Positions 1 to 10,350 are shown, counted from the first letter of the stretch. The stretch is DNA of 64,000 bases from Pseudobutyrivibrio ruminis AD2017 (GCF_000424305.1 NZ_AUJQ01000007.1:62001-126000), one strand, 5' to 3'. Program-made: numbers and translations. The notes: generated from the letters alone by a model not told the origin.

Positions 1-2
1 CT

Positions 3-887
3 TATGCGACCACTTATGCTAAGCCATTCAATGAAATCTCTGGTGTAATCACTGAATTCCAAAATGCCTTAGCTTGTGCAGCCAGACTGTTTGAGATGAT
101 TGATGCTGAGGTGGAGGAAGACACAGGAACAACTCCTATGGAAAACACCAAAGGCGAAATTGAATTTAAGGATGTATTCTTCTCATACGATAAGAGCAAA
201 AAGCTTATTGAGCACCTGAACCTATCTGTTAAGAGCGGTCAGCGTATCGCCATCGTAGGACCAACAGGGGCAGGAAAAAGTACAATCATTAATCTTCTAA
301 TGCGATTTTATGATATTGATGCAGGCCAGATAACAATAGATGGTGTTGATATAAAGGATATTCCTATAGAAGATCTTCGAAAGAATTTTGGAATGGTGCT
401 TCAGGAAACCTGGATTAAGAATGCCACTGTAAAAGAAAATCTGAAAATGGCAAATCCAAATGCCACAGATGAAGAAATAATAGAAGCAGCCAAGGCAACA
501 CATGCCCACAGCTTTATTAAAAGAATGCCTTACGGCTACGACACAATTCTTTCTACAGATAATGGTTCATTATCCCAGGGACAGATGCAGCTTTTATGTA
601 TCACAAGGGTAATGCTTAATATACCGCCAATGTTAATACTAGATGAAGCAACCAGTTCAATTGATACTAGAACAGAACAGAAAATACAATCAGCATTTAA
701 TAAAATGATGAAGGGTAGAACTACCTTTATTGTAGCTCACAGACTCTCTACTATTAGAGAAGCAGATGTAATTTTATTCGTAAAGGACGGAAGCATTGTT
801 GAGCAAGGTAATCACACTCAGTTGTTGCAGAAAAACGGCTTTTATGCTAAATTATATCAGAGTCAGTATAAAGAGGAGTCTGCGTAA
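3..887 (+). CDS. ABC exporter, C-terminal part (partial at window start)
   Basis: The frame is open from the first bases, so this is the 3' part of a longer gene. The first ~30 residues resemble the end of an exporter transmembrane domain (FNEISGVITEFQNALAC). A complete nucleotide-binding domain follows: Walker A GPTGAGKST (about nt 258-284), Q-loop VLQE, signature variant LSQGQ (in place of LSGGQ), Walker B MLILDEATSSID and H-loop IVAHRLS. The arrangement is that of half-size ABC exporters (type IV, MsbA/LmrA-like), which fuse a six-helix membrane domain to the ATPase and usually pair with a second half-transporter. That partner would lie upstream of the window. The substrate cannot be told from sequence. 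Drug or peptide/lipid export is typical for the family. Confidence 0.93.
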   Translation, partial: YATTYAKPFNEISGVITEFQNALACAARLFEMIDAEVEEDTGTTPMENTKGEIEFKDVFFSYDKSKKLIEHLNLSVKSGQRIAIVGPTGAGKSTIINLLMRFYDIDAGQITIDGVDIKDIPIEDLRKNFGMVLQETWIKNATVKENLKMANPNATDEEIIEAAKATHAHSFIKRMPYGYDTILSTDNGSLSQGQMQLLCITRVMLNIPPMLILDEATSSIDTRTEQKIQSAFNKMMKGRTTFIVAHRLSTIREADVILFVKDGSIVEQGNHTQLLQKNGFYAKLYQSQYKEESA

Positions 888-935
888 TTCTTCTTTTACG
901 GCTCGTTTCTTAAGTTAGAGATTATAGGAGACAAG

Positions 936-2231
936 ATGGAACAGTATGTTATAAAAGGTGGCACAGCGCTTACGGGAGAGGTAGAGATAAGCGGTGCCAA
1001 GAATGCAGCGTTAGGTATTTTGGCTGGAGCCATTATGGCAGACGAAACTGTTACAATTGAAAATCTACCAAATGTAAAAGATATTAATGTCTTAATTGGT
1101 GCTATTGAAGATATAGGAGCAAAAATCAATCGTGTGGACGAACACACTGTTGAGATTAATGGTTCATCTATCAATAGACTTTCCGTAGATTATGAATACA
1201 TTAAAAAGATTCGTGCTTCTTATTATTTAATGGGAGCACTACTTGGTAAATATAAAAGTGCAGAGGTGGCACTTCCAGGCGGCTGCCTTATTGGTTCAAG
1301 ACCAATCGATTTACACGTTAAGGGCTTAAAGGCTCTTGGTGCCAATGTTGATGTATCTTACGGACTTTGGTCTGCTAGAGCAGACAAGCTTGTGGGTAAC
1401 CATATTTATCTTGATAAGGTATCTGTTGGTGCAACTATCAATATCATGCTTGCTGCAGTACTTGCAGAAGGTAAGACTACTATCGAAAATGCAGCTAAGG
1501 AGCCACACGTTGTAGATGTAGCTTCATTCCTTAACAGTATGGGAGCTAACATCCGTGGTGCAGGTACAGATGTTATCCGTATCGTTGGTGTATCAAAGCT
1601 TCACGGTACAACTTATGCAGTTATCCCTGATCAGATTGAAGCAGGCACATACATGTGCGCAGCAGCAGCTACACATGGTGATGTTGTTGTTAAGAACGTT
1701 ATCCCTAAGCACTTAGAGGCTACTTCAGCTAAGCTTATTGAAATGGGATGCGTTATCGAAGAATATGATGATGCAGTTAGAGTTATTGCTAAGGGACGTA
1801 AGCTTACACATACACACGTTACTACACTTCCTTACCCAGGTTTCCCTACAGATATGCAGCCTGAAATCACAGCAGTTCTCGCTATTTCAGAGGGAACCAG
1901 CACAGTTACAGAATCTATTTTTGAGACTCGTTTCAAATATGTAGATGAGCTTGCAAGAATGGGTGCTAACATCAAGGTTGAGGGTACAGTAGCTATCGTT
2001 AATGGTGTAGACCATTACACAGGAGCACAGGTATGCGCACCAGACCTTCGTGCAGGTGCAGCTCTTATCATTGCAGGACTTGCAGCTGATGGAATAACCA
2101 CTATCGACGATATCAAATTCGTTCAGCGTGGCTATGAGGACATCGCAGGAAAGCTTACAAAGCTTGGAGCATCCTTCGCAGAAGTCGACAACGAACACGA
2201 CTTACAGAAGTTCAAACTTAAGGTAGGTTAA
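936..2231 (+). CDS. murA: UDP-N-acetylglucosamine 1-carboxyvinyltransferase MurA
   Basis: Catalyses the first committed step of peptidoglycan synthesis, transfer of enolpyruvate from PEP to UDP-GlcNAc, in the cytosol. The 431-aa length is normal. The N-terminus has the family motif SGAKNAALG (residues 19-27). The active-site loop LPGGCLIGSRPIDLH carries the catalytic Cys at residue 117, the position that fosfomycin alkylates, so the enzyme should be of the fosfomycin-sensitive type. The start ATG has an AGGAG site about 6 nt upstream. It lies 48 bp after the ABC exporter gene and is followed within 20 bp by a small Cys-rich protein, probably co-transcribed. No second MurA paralogue lies in the window. 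Confidence 0.97.
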   Translation: MEQYVIKGGTALTGEVEISGAKNAALGILAGAIMADETVTIENLPNVKDINVLIGAIEDIGAKINRVDEHTVEINGSSINRLSVDYEYIKKIRASYYLMGALLGKYKSAEVALPGGCLIGSRPIDLHVKGLKALGANVDVSYGLWSARADKLVGNHIYLDKVSVGATINIMLAAVLAEGKTTIENAAKEPHVVDVASFLNSMGANIRGAGTDVIRIVGVSKLHGTTYAVIPDQIEAGTYMCAAAATHGDVVVKNVIPKHLEATSAKLIEMGCVIEEYDDAVRVIAKGRKLTHTHVTTLPYPGFPTDMQPEITAVLAISEGTSTVTESIFETRFKYVDELARMGANIKVEGTVAIVNGVDHYTGAQVCAPDLRAGAALIIAGLAADGITTIDDIKFVQRGYEDIAGKLTKLGASFAEVDNEHDLQKFKLKVG

Positions 2232-2251
2232 AAATATAGGTGAGTATACAT

Positions 2252-2494
2252 ATGGAACATTACAAGTTCTTTCAAAATAGAGAATGCGAATATTTTCCTT
2301 GCCATGAGACAGATAAACCAGAAGAGTTTAACTGTCTCTTTTGTTATTGTCCACTTTATCATTTGGGCAAAGATTGTGGTGGAAACTTTTATTACACAGA
2401 GAAGGGGATAAAATCTTGTGTAAACTGTTTAAGACCACATAAAAAGGAAAACTATGAAGAAATAGTGAAAAAATTAAGAAATGAATTAAGTTAA
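2252..2494 (+). CDS. Cysteine-rich small-domain protein
   Basis: An 80-aa protein with many cysteines in paired spacing (CEYFPCHE, CLFCYCPLYHLGKDCGG, SCVNCLRPH). This matches the cysteine-rich small domain (Pfam zf-like, PF04071), presumed to bind a metal and sometimes found near corrinoid or anaerobic metabolism genes. No catalytic function is known to me. A longer reading from GTG 2240 is possible, but ATG 2252 is preferred because AGGTGAG sits 7 nt upstream of it while the GTG has no ribosome-binding site. It follows murA by 20 bp and is probably transcribed with it. The link to murA may be only positional. Confidence 0.8.
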   Translation: MEHYKFFQNRECEYFPCHETDKPEEFNCLFCYCPLYHLGKDCGGNFYYTEKGIKSCVNCLRPHKKENYEEIVKKLRNELS

Positions 2495-2578
2495 CAGAAA
2501 TATAACAATTTTAGACTATGATGGACTCAATATAGAGAATATAGACAAGGGGGAGTCTGTATTAATAGGAGGAAGGTC

Positions 2579-4639
2579 ATGGCTAAGAATGTTAATGTCA
2601 AAAACTCTGCTTTGAAGGTAAAGCGAGGAATAGGAAAAACACTGTTAATTTATTTATTGCCTATTATTCTTATTGGTGTAGTATGTATAATTGTGTTTAT
2701 TTCCTACAACGCACGTCAGGTTATCACCGAAGTTTCCCTTATGGATTTAAAGGCTGAGGGGCAAGCCAATGCTAGTGATTTAGGCACAGTATTTGAAATG
2801 CTTACAGCCAAAGATGGACAGTATTGTGATACTTTGGAACGAGTATATTTTGAAGATCACGAAGCAATGCTTAAATATGTAGAGCCATCTGCAGATTATG
2901 ATACAGTTGAAAATACAGGTATATACATTGGTTTTTCTGATGATTCTTATTTCTTTGCTAATCATCAGGTTCAGCCAGCTGACTGGCGCCCAACACAGCG
3001 TGGTTGGTATTCAGAAGGCCAGGGCCAGGAAAACTTTGTATGTACAGAACCATATGTTGATGCTAACAATGGTCAGCTTTGCGTTACATTTGTACGTTCT
3101 GTTAACTGTGCAAATGGCGAAAAGGGTGTTGCTGCCGTTGACGTTTTCTTAACAGACCTTCAGGAAAAGGTTAATGCGCTTACACCAATGAAGACCGGTG
3201 GTTCAATGGTGCTTGATGGTGATTACATCATCTCTTACTTCGATAATGCATACAATGGAACACTTGTATCTGAATCAGGTAGTAAATATCTAGAGCAGGT
3301 TAAGGCTTTAGTTGATAGCGGAAACACAGAAGTAGTTACAATCAACCAGGATTCAACAAATACAGACTATTATGTATGCGTTTCACAAATCCCAGGAACA
3401 ACATGGTCACTTATTTCATCAGTTTCAGTTGATGATGTAATGGCGGAAGCAAACCACTTTATGGTTGTATCTTTTATTGCTATGCTTCTGTTAATAGCTG
3501 TAATTACAGCAGTTATCCTTATTACAATCAACAAGGTTATTACAAAACCAGTATCTGGTCTTTCAAGCAGCATTCTTAAGATTTCCGATGGTGATTTCAC
3601 AACAAGAATGCCAGATGACAGAGGCGATGAGATTGGTCTTATCAGTAAGGAAATGCAGCGTTTCGTACAGATTATGAATGGAGCTATTGGTTCTATTCAG
3701 GGCCGTGCAGAACAGCTGCAGGAGGATTCTGAGAGCTCTAAGAATGCATCTAGCAAGATGAGTACAGAGGCTGGCGACCAGTCAGTATCAATGGGTCAGA
3801 TTCAAGAGACAATGGACGATATTTCAAACGCTGTCGGCGAGCTTGCTGAGAACGCAACAAATCTTGCTCATGCAGTTTCAGATTTGACCGATAATGGAAA
3901 TAGCACAAACGAAACCATGATTGCCTTAGTAGACCAGGCTAAGATTGGTCAGGAAGACATGACAGAGGTTCAACGCAGCATGGACAATATCAACGAGTCT
4001 ATGAGCGAGATGAACGATGTTGTAGTTACTGTAGGCGAATCTGCTAAGCAGATTACAGATATTGTTCAGATGATTGATTCTATTGCAGAGCAGACAAACC
4101 TGTTGTCTCTTAACGCTTCTATCGAGGCTGCCAGAGCAGGTGAGGCAGGCAAGGGCTTCGCAGTTGTTGCCGATGAAATCGGAAAGCTAGCTCAGAACTC
4201 TCAGGATGCGGCAAAGGAAATCGGCGATATTATCAAACAGATTACAGGACTTATCTCTGATTTGGCAGAAAAGTCACAGAATAACATGGATTCAATTAAT
4301 GCCAGCGGTGAGGTAGTAGAAAAGGCTGGTACAAGCTTCAGCAAGATTTACGATGACCTTAACGAAGCTGCAAGCGTAATGAAGAACATGATTAATATGA
4401 TGGGCGAGGTTAATGATATTGCATCGTCCGTAGCGGCTATTTCAGAAGAGCAGTCAGCTAGTTCAGAAGAAATTACAGCTACAATCTATACACTTACAGA
4501 AAGTGCAAATCAAATTGCAACAGAGAGCCAGGGCGTAGAAGATGTTGCTAATTCGGTTTCAGATTCTGCACTTGCTATTAACGATGAGCTTTCTAAATTC
4601 AAAATTGAAAGTGATACCAATCCAAATAGCATGAGTTAG
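2579..4639 (+). CDS. Methyl-accepting chemotaxis protein with dCache sensor
   Basis: A 686-aa transmembrane chemoreceptor. TM1 lies at about residues 20-43, an extracellular double-Cache-like sensor at 44-292, TM2 at 294-318, HAMP at about 319-370, then the long helical signalling domain. The sensor has the RGWY motif (141-144) typical of dCache_1 domains that bind amino acids or other small ligands. The tip hairpin that contacts CheA/CheW is intact ([19 protein letters not shown], about residues 500-520, then [11 protein letters not shown]). The start is supported by AGGAGGA 7 nt upstream. It implies a chemotaxis pathway encoded elsewhere. The ligand is unknown. Confidence 0.95.
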   Translation: MAKNVNVKNSALKVKRGIGKTLLIYLLPIILIGVVCIIVFISYNARQVITEVSLMDLKAEGQANASDLGTVFEMLTAKDGQYCDTLERVYFEDHEAMLKYVEPSADYDTVENTGIYIGFSDDSYFFANHQVQPADWRPTQRGWYSEGQGQENFVCTEPYVDANNGQLCVTFVRSVNCANGEKGVAAVDVFLTDLQEKVNALTPMKTGGSMVLDGDYIISYFDNAYNGTLVSESGSKYLEQVKALVDSGNTEVVTINQDSTNTDYYVCVSQIPGTTWSLISSVSVDDVMAEANHFMVVSFIAMLLLIAVITAVILITINKVITKPVSGLSSSILKISDGDFTTRMPDDRGDEIGLISKEMQRFVQIMNGAIGSIQGRAEQLQEDSESSKNASSKMSTEAGDQSVSMGQIQETMDDISNAVGELAENATNLAHAVSDLTDNGNSTNETMIALVDQAKIGQEDMTEVQRSMDNINESMSEMNDVVVTVGESAKQITDIVQMIDSIAEQTNLLSLNASIEAARAGEAGKGFAVVADEIGKLAQNSQDAAKEIGDIIKQITGLISDLAEKSQNNMDSINASGEVVEKAGTSFSKIYDDLNEAASVMKNMINMMGEVNDIASSVAAISEEQSASSEEITATIYTLTESANQIATESQGVEDVANSVSDSALAINDELSKFKIESDTNPNSMS

Positions 4640-4666
4640 GTAGTAGCGCTACATAATCATATAGAG

Positions 4667-4701
4667 GAGGCCGTGTTGAGTTTATAGCCCAGCACGGTCT
4701 C
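4667..4701 (+). terminator. Hairpin after the first chemoreceptor gene
   Basis: Twelve paired positions (4667-4678 with 4690-4701, two of them G-U) close an 11-nt loop just after the chemoreceptor stop. The tail TTCAACTCT is only weakly T-rich, so termination may be partial. It separates the two chemoreceptor genes. Confidence 0.5.
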
Positions 4702-4845
4702 TTCAACTCTAAAATATGTGGTCAGGTGAAAGTTTTGTGAAGATTCTGCAAATTCACATTATTTTCAAAAAAAAGTTGTTATACTTAGTGTAATAACGAA
4801 AGTATCCAGCGGAAAATATGATGAGATATATGGAGGGCCTCAATT

Positions 4846-6336
4846 ATGAATGAAGAAGCTGAGAAAATTGATATCAAAACCAAGCAGATGCTTGAAAAGA
4901 ACCGTTTGGCCAGATATTGCGGTACAATCACATGTATAGCGTTGATATTTTTTGCTGTCAGATCACTTATAATGGACGGCATTAATCCGCTAGATGGAGT
5001 GCGTTTAGTTTTAGCAGTTCTTGATATTATATTATTTCAGGTATGTTATATCAGCTTTGGCGAGCAATATCGTTATAAGTTCTGCATCACGTTATCTATG
5101 GTTGCGATGTTTTTGTTGAATATATATGTACCTAGTGATAACCATATGTACTTGTTTATGTATCCTATTATACTTATCGTTATGATTTATGGAGAGGCTG
5201 GCACGGTAAGGATAGGATGTATAATTGCCAATGTATGTCTTATAACCTCGGGCTTTATAGAGATTCACAGAGGACATATTTCTGGCCGTGATGTAATGAC
5301 AGAATTAGGTTTTAGTATTATAGCCTGCACAATAGCAGTTGTAGTATGTAAACAGCAGAGAAGACAAACTACAGAAGCTCTTGATACAATCAAGGATCAT
5401 GCAGAAGACCTTAAAGAGACATCTGAAACAATTGTTGATTTGGCAGAACAGCTTAACAAGAAGTTTGAGGAAGCCAATGATGTATCTTCTAGATTAAATG
5501 AATCCATGGAGACGGTTCATGATTCGGTAGCTGAAATCGTTGAAGGCACAAAGAATACAGCAGAAGCAGTTGAAAATCAGACTAATAAGACAGCTGTTAT
5601 TCAGGAAAGCATCCAGTCTGTAGGTAATGAGGCCAACAACATTGATGATGTATCTGCAAAAGTTGAGGATTCCGTAAACGAAGGTGTAGACCTTATCAAT
5701 CAGCTTAAGACACAGGCTGAAAAGGTTGAAAATATCAACATCGAGACAAGTAACACAACTAAGGCTCTTAATGATAGTATTCAGGATATCCAGGGTATTA
5801 CAGAAACAATCCTTGGTATTTCCAGCCAGACAAACCTACTTGCTCTTAACGCATCTATCGAGGCAGCCAGAGCAGGTGAAGCTGGTAAGGGCTTCGCAGT
5901 TGTTGCTGATGAAATCAGAGCTCTTTCTGAAAGCACAAGAGAGGCTACAGAAGAGATTGCAAAGATTATCGAGCGTCTTACATCTGAGGCACGTACTGCA
6001 GCAGATGCAATGTCAAAATCAGCTGAATATGCAAGCAGACAAAATGATCTGATTACAGAAACGGGTTCTAAGCTTGATACCATCAAGGAAGGTACAGACG
6101 AGCTTAGAGAGGGCGTTGTTCAGGTTAAATCATCTGTTGAAGAGGTTATTCGCGCTAATACACAGATTATGGATAACATCACAAATCTATCTGCTACATC
6201 ACAGCAGGTTGCAGCAGCTACAGATACTGTTGGTTCTGTAAGTGATGAGGCAATGGATGCTCTTACAAACATGAATAATACACTTGAGGTTATCAATAAA
6301 ATCGCAAGAGAAATGGAAGAGATGGCGCTCAAGTAA
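4846..6336 (+). CDS. Methyl-accepting chemotaxis protein with integral-membrane sensor region
   Basis: A 496-aa chemoreceptor of unusual layout. After about 22 hydrophilic residues come roughly five to six hydrophobic segments (residues ~23-170), with only short connecting loops, then directly the cytoplasmic helical signalling domain. There is no sizeable extracellular ligand domain and no obvious HAMP domain. The signalling hairpin is complete ([20 protein letters not shown], then [16 protein letters not shown]). Receptors of this form are thought to sense membrane, energy or redox state, or to take input from a partner protein. That is inference here. The start has GGAGG (4832-4836) 9 nt upstream. 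It is separated from the upstream chemoreceptor by a hairpin and 206 bp, so it probably has its own promoter. Confidence 0.93.
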   Translation: MNEEAEKIDIKTKQMLEKNRLARYCGTITCIALIFFAVRSLIMDGINPLDGVRLVLAVLDIILFQVCYISFGEQYRYKFCITLSMVAMFLLNIYVPSDNHMYLFMYPIILIVMIYGEAGTVRIGCIIANVCLITSGFIEIHRGHISGRDVMTELGFSIIACTIAVVVCKQQRRQTTEALDTIKDHAEDLKETSETIVDLAEQLNKKFEEANDVSSRLNESMETVHDSVAEIVEGTKNTAEAVENQTNKTAVIQESIQSVGNEANNIDDVSAKVEDSVNEGVDLINQLKTQAEKVENINIETSNTTKALNDSIQDIQGITETILGISSQTNLLALNASIEAARAGEAGKGFAVVADEIRALSESTREATEEIAKIIERLTSEARTAADAMSKSAEYASRQNDLITETGSKLDTIKEGTDELREGVVQVKSSVEEVIRANTQIMDNITNLSATSQQVAAATDTVGSVSDEAMDALTNMNNTLEVINKIAREMEEMALK

Positions 6337-6364
6337 AAAAACGTGTACAATAGAAAAAGGTAGC

Positions 6365-6395
6365 AGGGGGTGTAGCAAATGCTGCACCCCTTTTT
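6365..6395 (+). terminator. Rho-independent terminator after second chemoreceptor
   Basis: GGGGTGTAGC (6367-6376) pairs with GCTGCACCCC (6381-6390), with one G-U and a 4-nt loop, followed by TTTTTAT. A strong intrinsic terminator ending the chemoreceptor transcript. Confidence 0.9.
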
Positions 6396-6424
6396 ATCGG
6401 ATTTTATTGTTAAGGAGTTTTGTA

Positions 6425-6646
6425 ATGGATATTTCAGAAAAAATCGATTTACACGACTGCCCAATCTGCGGAGGGGCAGGTATTTTAGAGGAAGAGGACA
6501 TGGGCTTTTATGTTGCATGTTTAGATTGCGGTAGCTACACAGGTACAGTTGGCTACAAGAGTGAAGATGGAAAGCTTACAGCAGCAGAGAAATCTGCTAT
6601 GCTTTGGAATACAGGTAAAGTTATCAATAGCGCTCCAGGAGAGTAA
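6425..6646 (+). CDS. Small zinc-ribbon protein (Lar-like)
   Basis: A 73-aa protein with CPICGG at the N-terminus and CLDCGS about 20 residues later, a typical two-knuckle zinc ribbon, ending with an AMLWN motif. This pattern resembles the Lar / restriction-alleviation-like family (PF14354), common in phages and in Firmicute chromosomes, though the role of chromosomal copies is unknown. ATG 6425 is chosen because TAAGGAG precedes it by 7 nt and a terminator lies just upstream. A longer frame reading back into the chemoreceptor gene is ignored. It sits 15 bp before pncB and is probably co-transcribed with it. Confidence 0.75.
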   Translation: MDISEKIDLHDCPICGGAGILEEEDMGFYVACLDCGSYTGTVGYKSEDGKLTAAEKSAMLWNTGKVINSAPGE

Positions 6647-6661
6647 GAAAGAAGGCTAATT

Positions 6662-8164
6662 ATGAAGCAAACTCAGGATAAGGCTAGAAACCTAACAATG
6701 ATGATGGATGAGTATGAGCTTACAATGGCTAATGCTTATTTTAACGACCCTACTATCGACAATAATGCAAGGGTCAGCTTTGATGTGTTTTATAGAGTAA
6801 ATCCAGATGGAGGCGGCTTTGCTATTTTTGCGGGCTTGCAGCAGGTTAAGGATTATCTTTTGAATATGCATTTTACTGAGGAGGATATTGAATATCTCAG
6901 AAGTGTAGGGCATTTCACAGATGACTTCCTTGATTACCTTAAGGATTTTAAATTTACAGGTGATGTGGATGCATTCCCAGAGGGAACTATCATGTATCCA
7001 AACGAACCAATCATCACAGTTACAGCACCTATCATTGAGGCTCAGCTTGTAGAAACTGAAATATTGGCACAGGTTAACCATCAGTCTCTTATCGCTACAA
7101 AGGCCAGCAGAATAGTTAGAGCTGCAGCAGGACGTGCAGTATCAGATTTCGGTGCCAGACGTGCACACAATAACGATGCAGCAATATACGGTGCAAGAGC
7201 GGCCTATATCGGCGGCGCAAGTGGAACAGCAACAGTTTCTGCAGGTCAGTATTTCAACATCCCTATTGGCGGTACTATGGCCCACAGCTACGTTATGTAT
7301 TTCACATCAGATGATAACGATTATCGTGCATCAGAGCTTACAGCATTTAGAAGCTTTGCAAAGAGCTATCCTAACAACTGTATTCTTCTGGTTGATACTT
7401 ACAACGTACTTAAATCCGGCGTTCCTAACGCTATAAAGGTATTTAAGGAGATGAAGGAAGCAGGTATCGAATCTAAGAGCTTCGGTATCCGTATCGATTC
7501 AGGCGACCTTGCTTATCTTACAAAGAAGGCTAGAAAGATGTTAGATGATGCAGGCTTCGAAAAGGCTAAAATCATCGTTAGTAATTCCCTTGACGAATAC
7601 ACTATCACATCTATCCTTCAGCAGGGTGGAAAGGTAGATTCCTTCGGTGTAGGTGAAAGATTAATTACAGCTAAGTCTGAGCCTGTTTTCGGCGCAGTAT
7701 ACAAGCTTTGCGCTGTTACGAACCCTAAGACTGGCGAAATCATCCCTAAGATTAAGATATCTGAAACTGTAGAAAAGATTACAAACCCAGGCCTTAAGGA
7801 TGTATATCGTATCAAGGATGAAAGCGGACGTGCAGTAGCAGATTTGCTTGCTATCAAAGGCGAAAAGATAGATATGACTGCCGAGGGCGGCTACAAATTT
7901 GTTGACCCAGAGCAGCCATGGAAGAGCACTCATATCTTTGAAAATTGTACAGCAGAATTGCTTCAGCAGCCACTTATCGTAGGCGGTAAGGCAGCATCTG
8001 AGGACGAGGATATGCAGACAATCCGTGCAAGAGTACAGAAACAGCTTGAGACCAGCGTATGGCCTGAGGAACAGCGTTTTGAGAACCCGCACAAGCATTA
8101 TCTGGATATGACTCCTGCTTATTACAACATGAAGATGGACCTTCTTCGTAAAGAGGATAAATAG
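6662..8164 (+). CDS. pncB: Nicotinate phosphoribosyltransferase
   Basis: Salvages nicotinate to nicotinate mononucleotide using PRPP and ATP, the entry to NAD synthesis by the Preiss-Handler route. The 500-aa length fits the longer bacterial class. Recognisable blocks are the N-terminal DEYELTMANAYF, the central DFGARRAH (about residues 161-168) and the phosphate-binding region FGIRIDSGDLAYLTKKAR followed by IIVSNSLDEY. The gene lies in a short operon with the zinc-ribbon gene upstream and rsmJ 2 bp downstream. The larB gene 8 kb away makes a cofactor precursor from nicotinate adenine dinucleotide, so the two share a metabolite, but they are not in one operon. Confidence 0.96.
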   Translation: MKQTQDKARNLTMMMDEYELTMANAYFNDPTIDNNARVSFDVFYRVNPDGGGFAIFAGLQQVKDYLLNMHFTEEDIEYLRSVGHFTDDFLDYLKDFKFTGDVDAFPEGTIMYPNEPIITVTAPIIEAQLVETEILAQVNHQSLIATKASRIVRAAAGRAVSDFGARRAHNNDAAIYGARAAYIGGASGTATVSAGQYFNIPIGGTMAHSYVMYFTSDDNDYRASELTAFRSFAKSYPNNCILLVDTYNVLKSGVPNAIKVFKEMKEAGIESKSFGIRIDSGDLAYLTKKARKMLDDAGFEKAKIIVSNSLDEYTITSILQQGGKVDSFGVGERLITAKSEPVFGAVYKLCAVTNPKTGEIIPKIKISETVEKITNPGLKDVYRIKDESGRAVADLLAIKGEKIDMTAEGGYKFVDPEQPWKSTHIFENCTAELLQQPLIVGGKAASEDEDMQTIRARVQKQLETSVWPEEQRFENPHKHYLDMTPAYYNMKMDLLRKEDK

Positions 8165-8166
8165 AA

Positions 8167-8856
8167 TTGATATCAAAAGAACTGATAGAAAACTATAATT
8201 TAAAGCTCGCAGATAAGGGGCTGGCTCTGATTCAAACAGATGAAGGGCTCAGCCTTAGCTCTGGCGAGCTTTCTATAATGGCGGATTTTAGAGAAATGCT
8301 GCCAAGGCTTAAAAAGAGTAATCTAGAGCGAGAAATGTTAGTGAAGGCCGCTAGAATCAAGGGGCAGCCTATGCCACAGACTCTAATCGATGCAACAGCA
8401 GGCTTTGGGGAGGATTCCCTGATTCTTGCAGCAGCAGGCTTTCAGGTGCGCCTGTACGAAATGGATGAGATTATCGCTGTATTACTACAGGATTGCATGG
8501 AAAGAGCCCTAGAAATACCTGAATTGAAGGATGCAGTGGGCAGGATGACATTAGTGTGCGGGGATAGCGTAAAGGCCATGAAAGAGCTGGATTATAAGCC
8601 AGATATAGTGCTTCTGGATCCAATGTTCCCTGAACGACAGAAGAGCGCTCTGATTAAGAAAAAATTCCAACTACTGCAGAAGTTAGAAAGCCCTTGTTCT
8701 ATGGAGGAGGAGCTTTTAGAGGCTGCAGAGGCAGCTCAGTCCAAGAGAATAGTGATCAAACGTCCATTAAAGGGCCCATATCTTGCAGGCAGAAAGCCTA
8801 GCTATAGCCTAGAGGGCAAGGCAATCAGGTACGACTGTATGGTTTACGCAAGATAG
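8167..8856 (+). CDS. rsmJ: 16S rRNA (guanine1516-N2)-methyltransferase RsmJ
   Basis: A 229-aa class I SAM-dependent methyltransferase. The SAM-binding motif is DATAGFGEDS (about 77-86), an acidic residue follows in LYEMDE, and the catalytic region reads LLDPMFPERQKSALIKK, which is diagnostic for RsmJ. The C-terminal KRIVIKRP also matches the family. RsmJ makes m2G1516 of 16S rRNA in E. coli. The start is TTG 8167, 2 nt after the pncB stop, with AGAGGA 9 nt upstream inside pncB. The next ATG would delete the conserved N-terminus. The family is best known in Proteobacteria, but Firmicute homologues exist. Confidence 0.88.
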   Translation: MISKELIENYNLKLADKGLALIQTDEGLSLSSGELSIMADFREMLPRLKKSNLEREMLVKAARIKGQPMPQTLIDATAGFGEDSLILAAAGFQVRLYEMDEIIAVLLQDCMERALEIPELKDAVGRMTLVCGDSVKAMKELDYKPDIVLLDPMFPERQKSALIKKKFQLLQKLESPCSMEEELLEAAEAAQSKRIVIKRPLKGPYLAGRKPSYSLEGKAIRYDCMVYAR

Positions 8857-8976
8857 TAGTCTTTTGTGTATAATTCATCAAATGGCAATCTTTTTTCACG
8901 GAAAACCCTTATTTATATAATATGATAAATGATATATAACACATGTAGTGTGTCTTTATCTGAAAGAGGGGAAAAC

Positions 8977-10350
8977 ATGAAGAAGACCAAGCGTACTACT
9001 GTAAAAAGCAGAATTACAAAGCATGTGGTATTTGCCATAATTTTGACAGTTGGCTTTATTACAGTAGTTAATCTGATTTACCTATCCAGACGAATTATAG
9101 AGGAGCAGGAAATGAAGCTTGAATTGGCCACTCAGATAAGTGCCAATGAAGTAGACAATTGGGTTCATGGTATGGCCACTATTACCGAGGATACGGCTAG
9201 TACACTTGCTGCTTTGGGTGATTTGAATCAGAATACAGTAAGGTCTGTAATTGATAACGTGGCAAATAGTCATCCGGAATTGTATTACGTATATTTCTCA
9301 GATACAGATGGAAATATGACAATGGCTCGTGGCGTGAAGTTCGCAGAAGGTGTGGACCCTAGAGACCGCGGATGGTATAAAAAGGCTTCATCAGCAGGAC
9401 ACACAGTTGTAATTGACCCTTATGCCAGTGCAACCAGGCCAGATGTTATGATGGCTACAGTTGCAACTCCTGTATATCAGGGAACGCTGATGATTGGTGT
9501 AGTGGGTGTAGATGCTGATATAGAATCTATTCAAAATTTTATGAGTACAGTTAATTTTGAAGAAGGTTCTTATGGATTTCTTTTAGATAGTCAGAATAAT
9601 ATAATTGTTCATCCAAATTCCAAATACAATCCAACCTCAGAAAAAATAACACCTGCATTCGAGGTAATGCCAGAGCTTGAAGAGGTTGTAGCTGGTAAAG
9701 ATGATGGCTATGTTACAGCCAAGGATTACACGGGTACAAGCATGGTTTATTCGGCAGTAAAGCTTGAAGATAGTCGATGGACAGTGGCAGTGGCATATCC
9801 AGAATCTAATTTCCTTTCACATGTAGATAGAGGCATTAGAATTAGTATATTTGTTGCTATTATCTGTATTATATTTGCACTGGGTGATATAACCTACACA
9901 GTTAGAAAGGTGTTAAAGCCTTTAGATAAGATGAATCCTGCAATGGATAGAATTATGCTAGGCGATTTTACCACTAAGCTTAATTTTGCAACCGCAAACG
10001 ATGAAATAGGGGATATGCAAAATAAGCTGGCAGCTTCATTAGAGGAGCTTTCAAAGGTTATCCAGAAGCAGAAATACGTATTATCAGAGATGGAAAAGGG
10101 AAATCTTGTTGTAGAGGATATTGAGAACTTCCCAGGCGAATTAAATGAGATTGCAAGGTCGGTTAACTCAATTAAAGCCTCTTTTAATGATATAATCAGC
10201 GATATCCAGTTCTCAGCAATTAATCTACAAAGCTTTGCAATGGGTATCAATGAATCTAGCAATTTAGAGGAGATGCGCTCAGTATTTGAGGAGCTTTCTG
10301 CAGAAGCTAATATACTGATGGAAAAGACATCTCACTTTAAGACAATGTAA
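8977..10350 (+). CDS. dCache-HAMP membrane protein lacking a chemoreceptor signalling tip
   Basis: A 457-aa protein starting at ATG 8977, which has AGAGGGG 5 nt upstream; an ATG 48 nt earlier has no ribosome-binding site. It has TM1 (about residues 17-37), an extracellular dCache domain with the RGWY motif, TM2 (about 287-310) and a HAMP-like region followed by ~110 residues of helix. It ends there: there is no MCP hairpin, no histidine kinase, no GGDEF and no phosphatase domain. The N-terminal two thirds look exactly like a chemoreceptor. It may signal through another partner or modulate receptor arrays. A terminator follows directly, so the gene is not simply cut by an obvious frameshift, as far as I can read. 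Confidence 0.85.
   Translation: MKKTKRTTVKSRITKHVVFAIILTVGFITVVNLIYLSRRIIEEQEMKLELATQISANEVDNWVHGMATITEDTASTLAALGDLNQNTVRSVIDNVANSHPELYYVYFSDTDGNMTMARGVKFAEGVDPRDRGWYKKASSAGHTVVIDPYASATRPDVMMATVATPVYQGTLMIGVVGVDADIESIQNFMSTVNFEEGSYGFLLDSQNNIIVHPNSKYNPTSEKITPAFEVMPELEEVVAGKDDGYVTAKDYTGTSMVYSAVKLEDSRWTVAVAYPESNFLSHVDRGIRISIFVAIICIIFALGDITYTVRKVLKPLDKMNPAMDRIMLGDFTTKLNFATANDEIGDMQNKLAASLEELSKVIQKQKYVLSEMEKGNLVVEDIENFPGELNEIARSVNSIKASFNDIISDIQFSAINLQSFAMGINESSNLEEMRSVFEELSAEANILMEKTSHFKTM

Noticed and set aside
6425-6646. Prophage remnant suggested by the Lar-like protein
   Set aside because: No other phage gene is near, and the small gene sits tidily in an operon with pncB.
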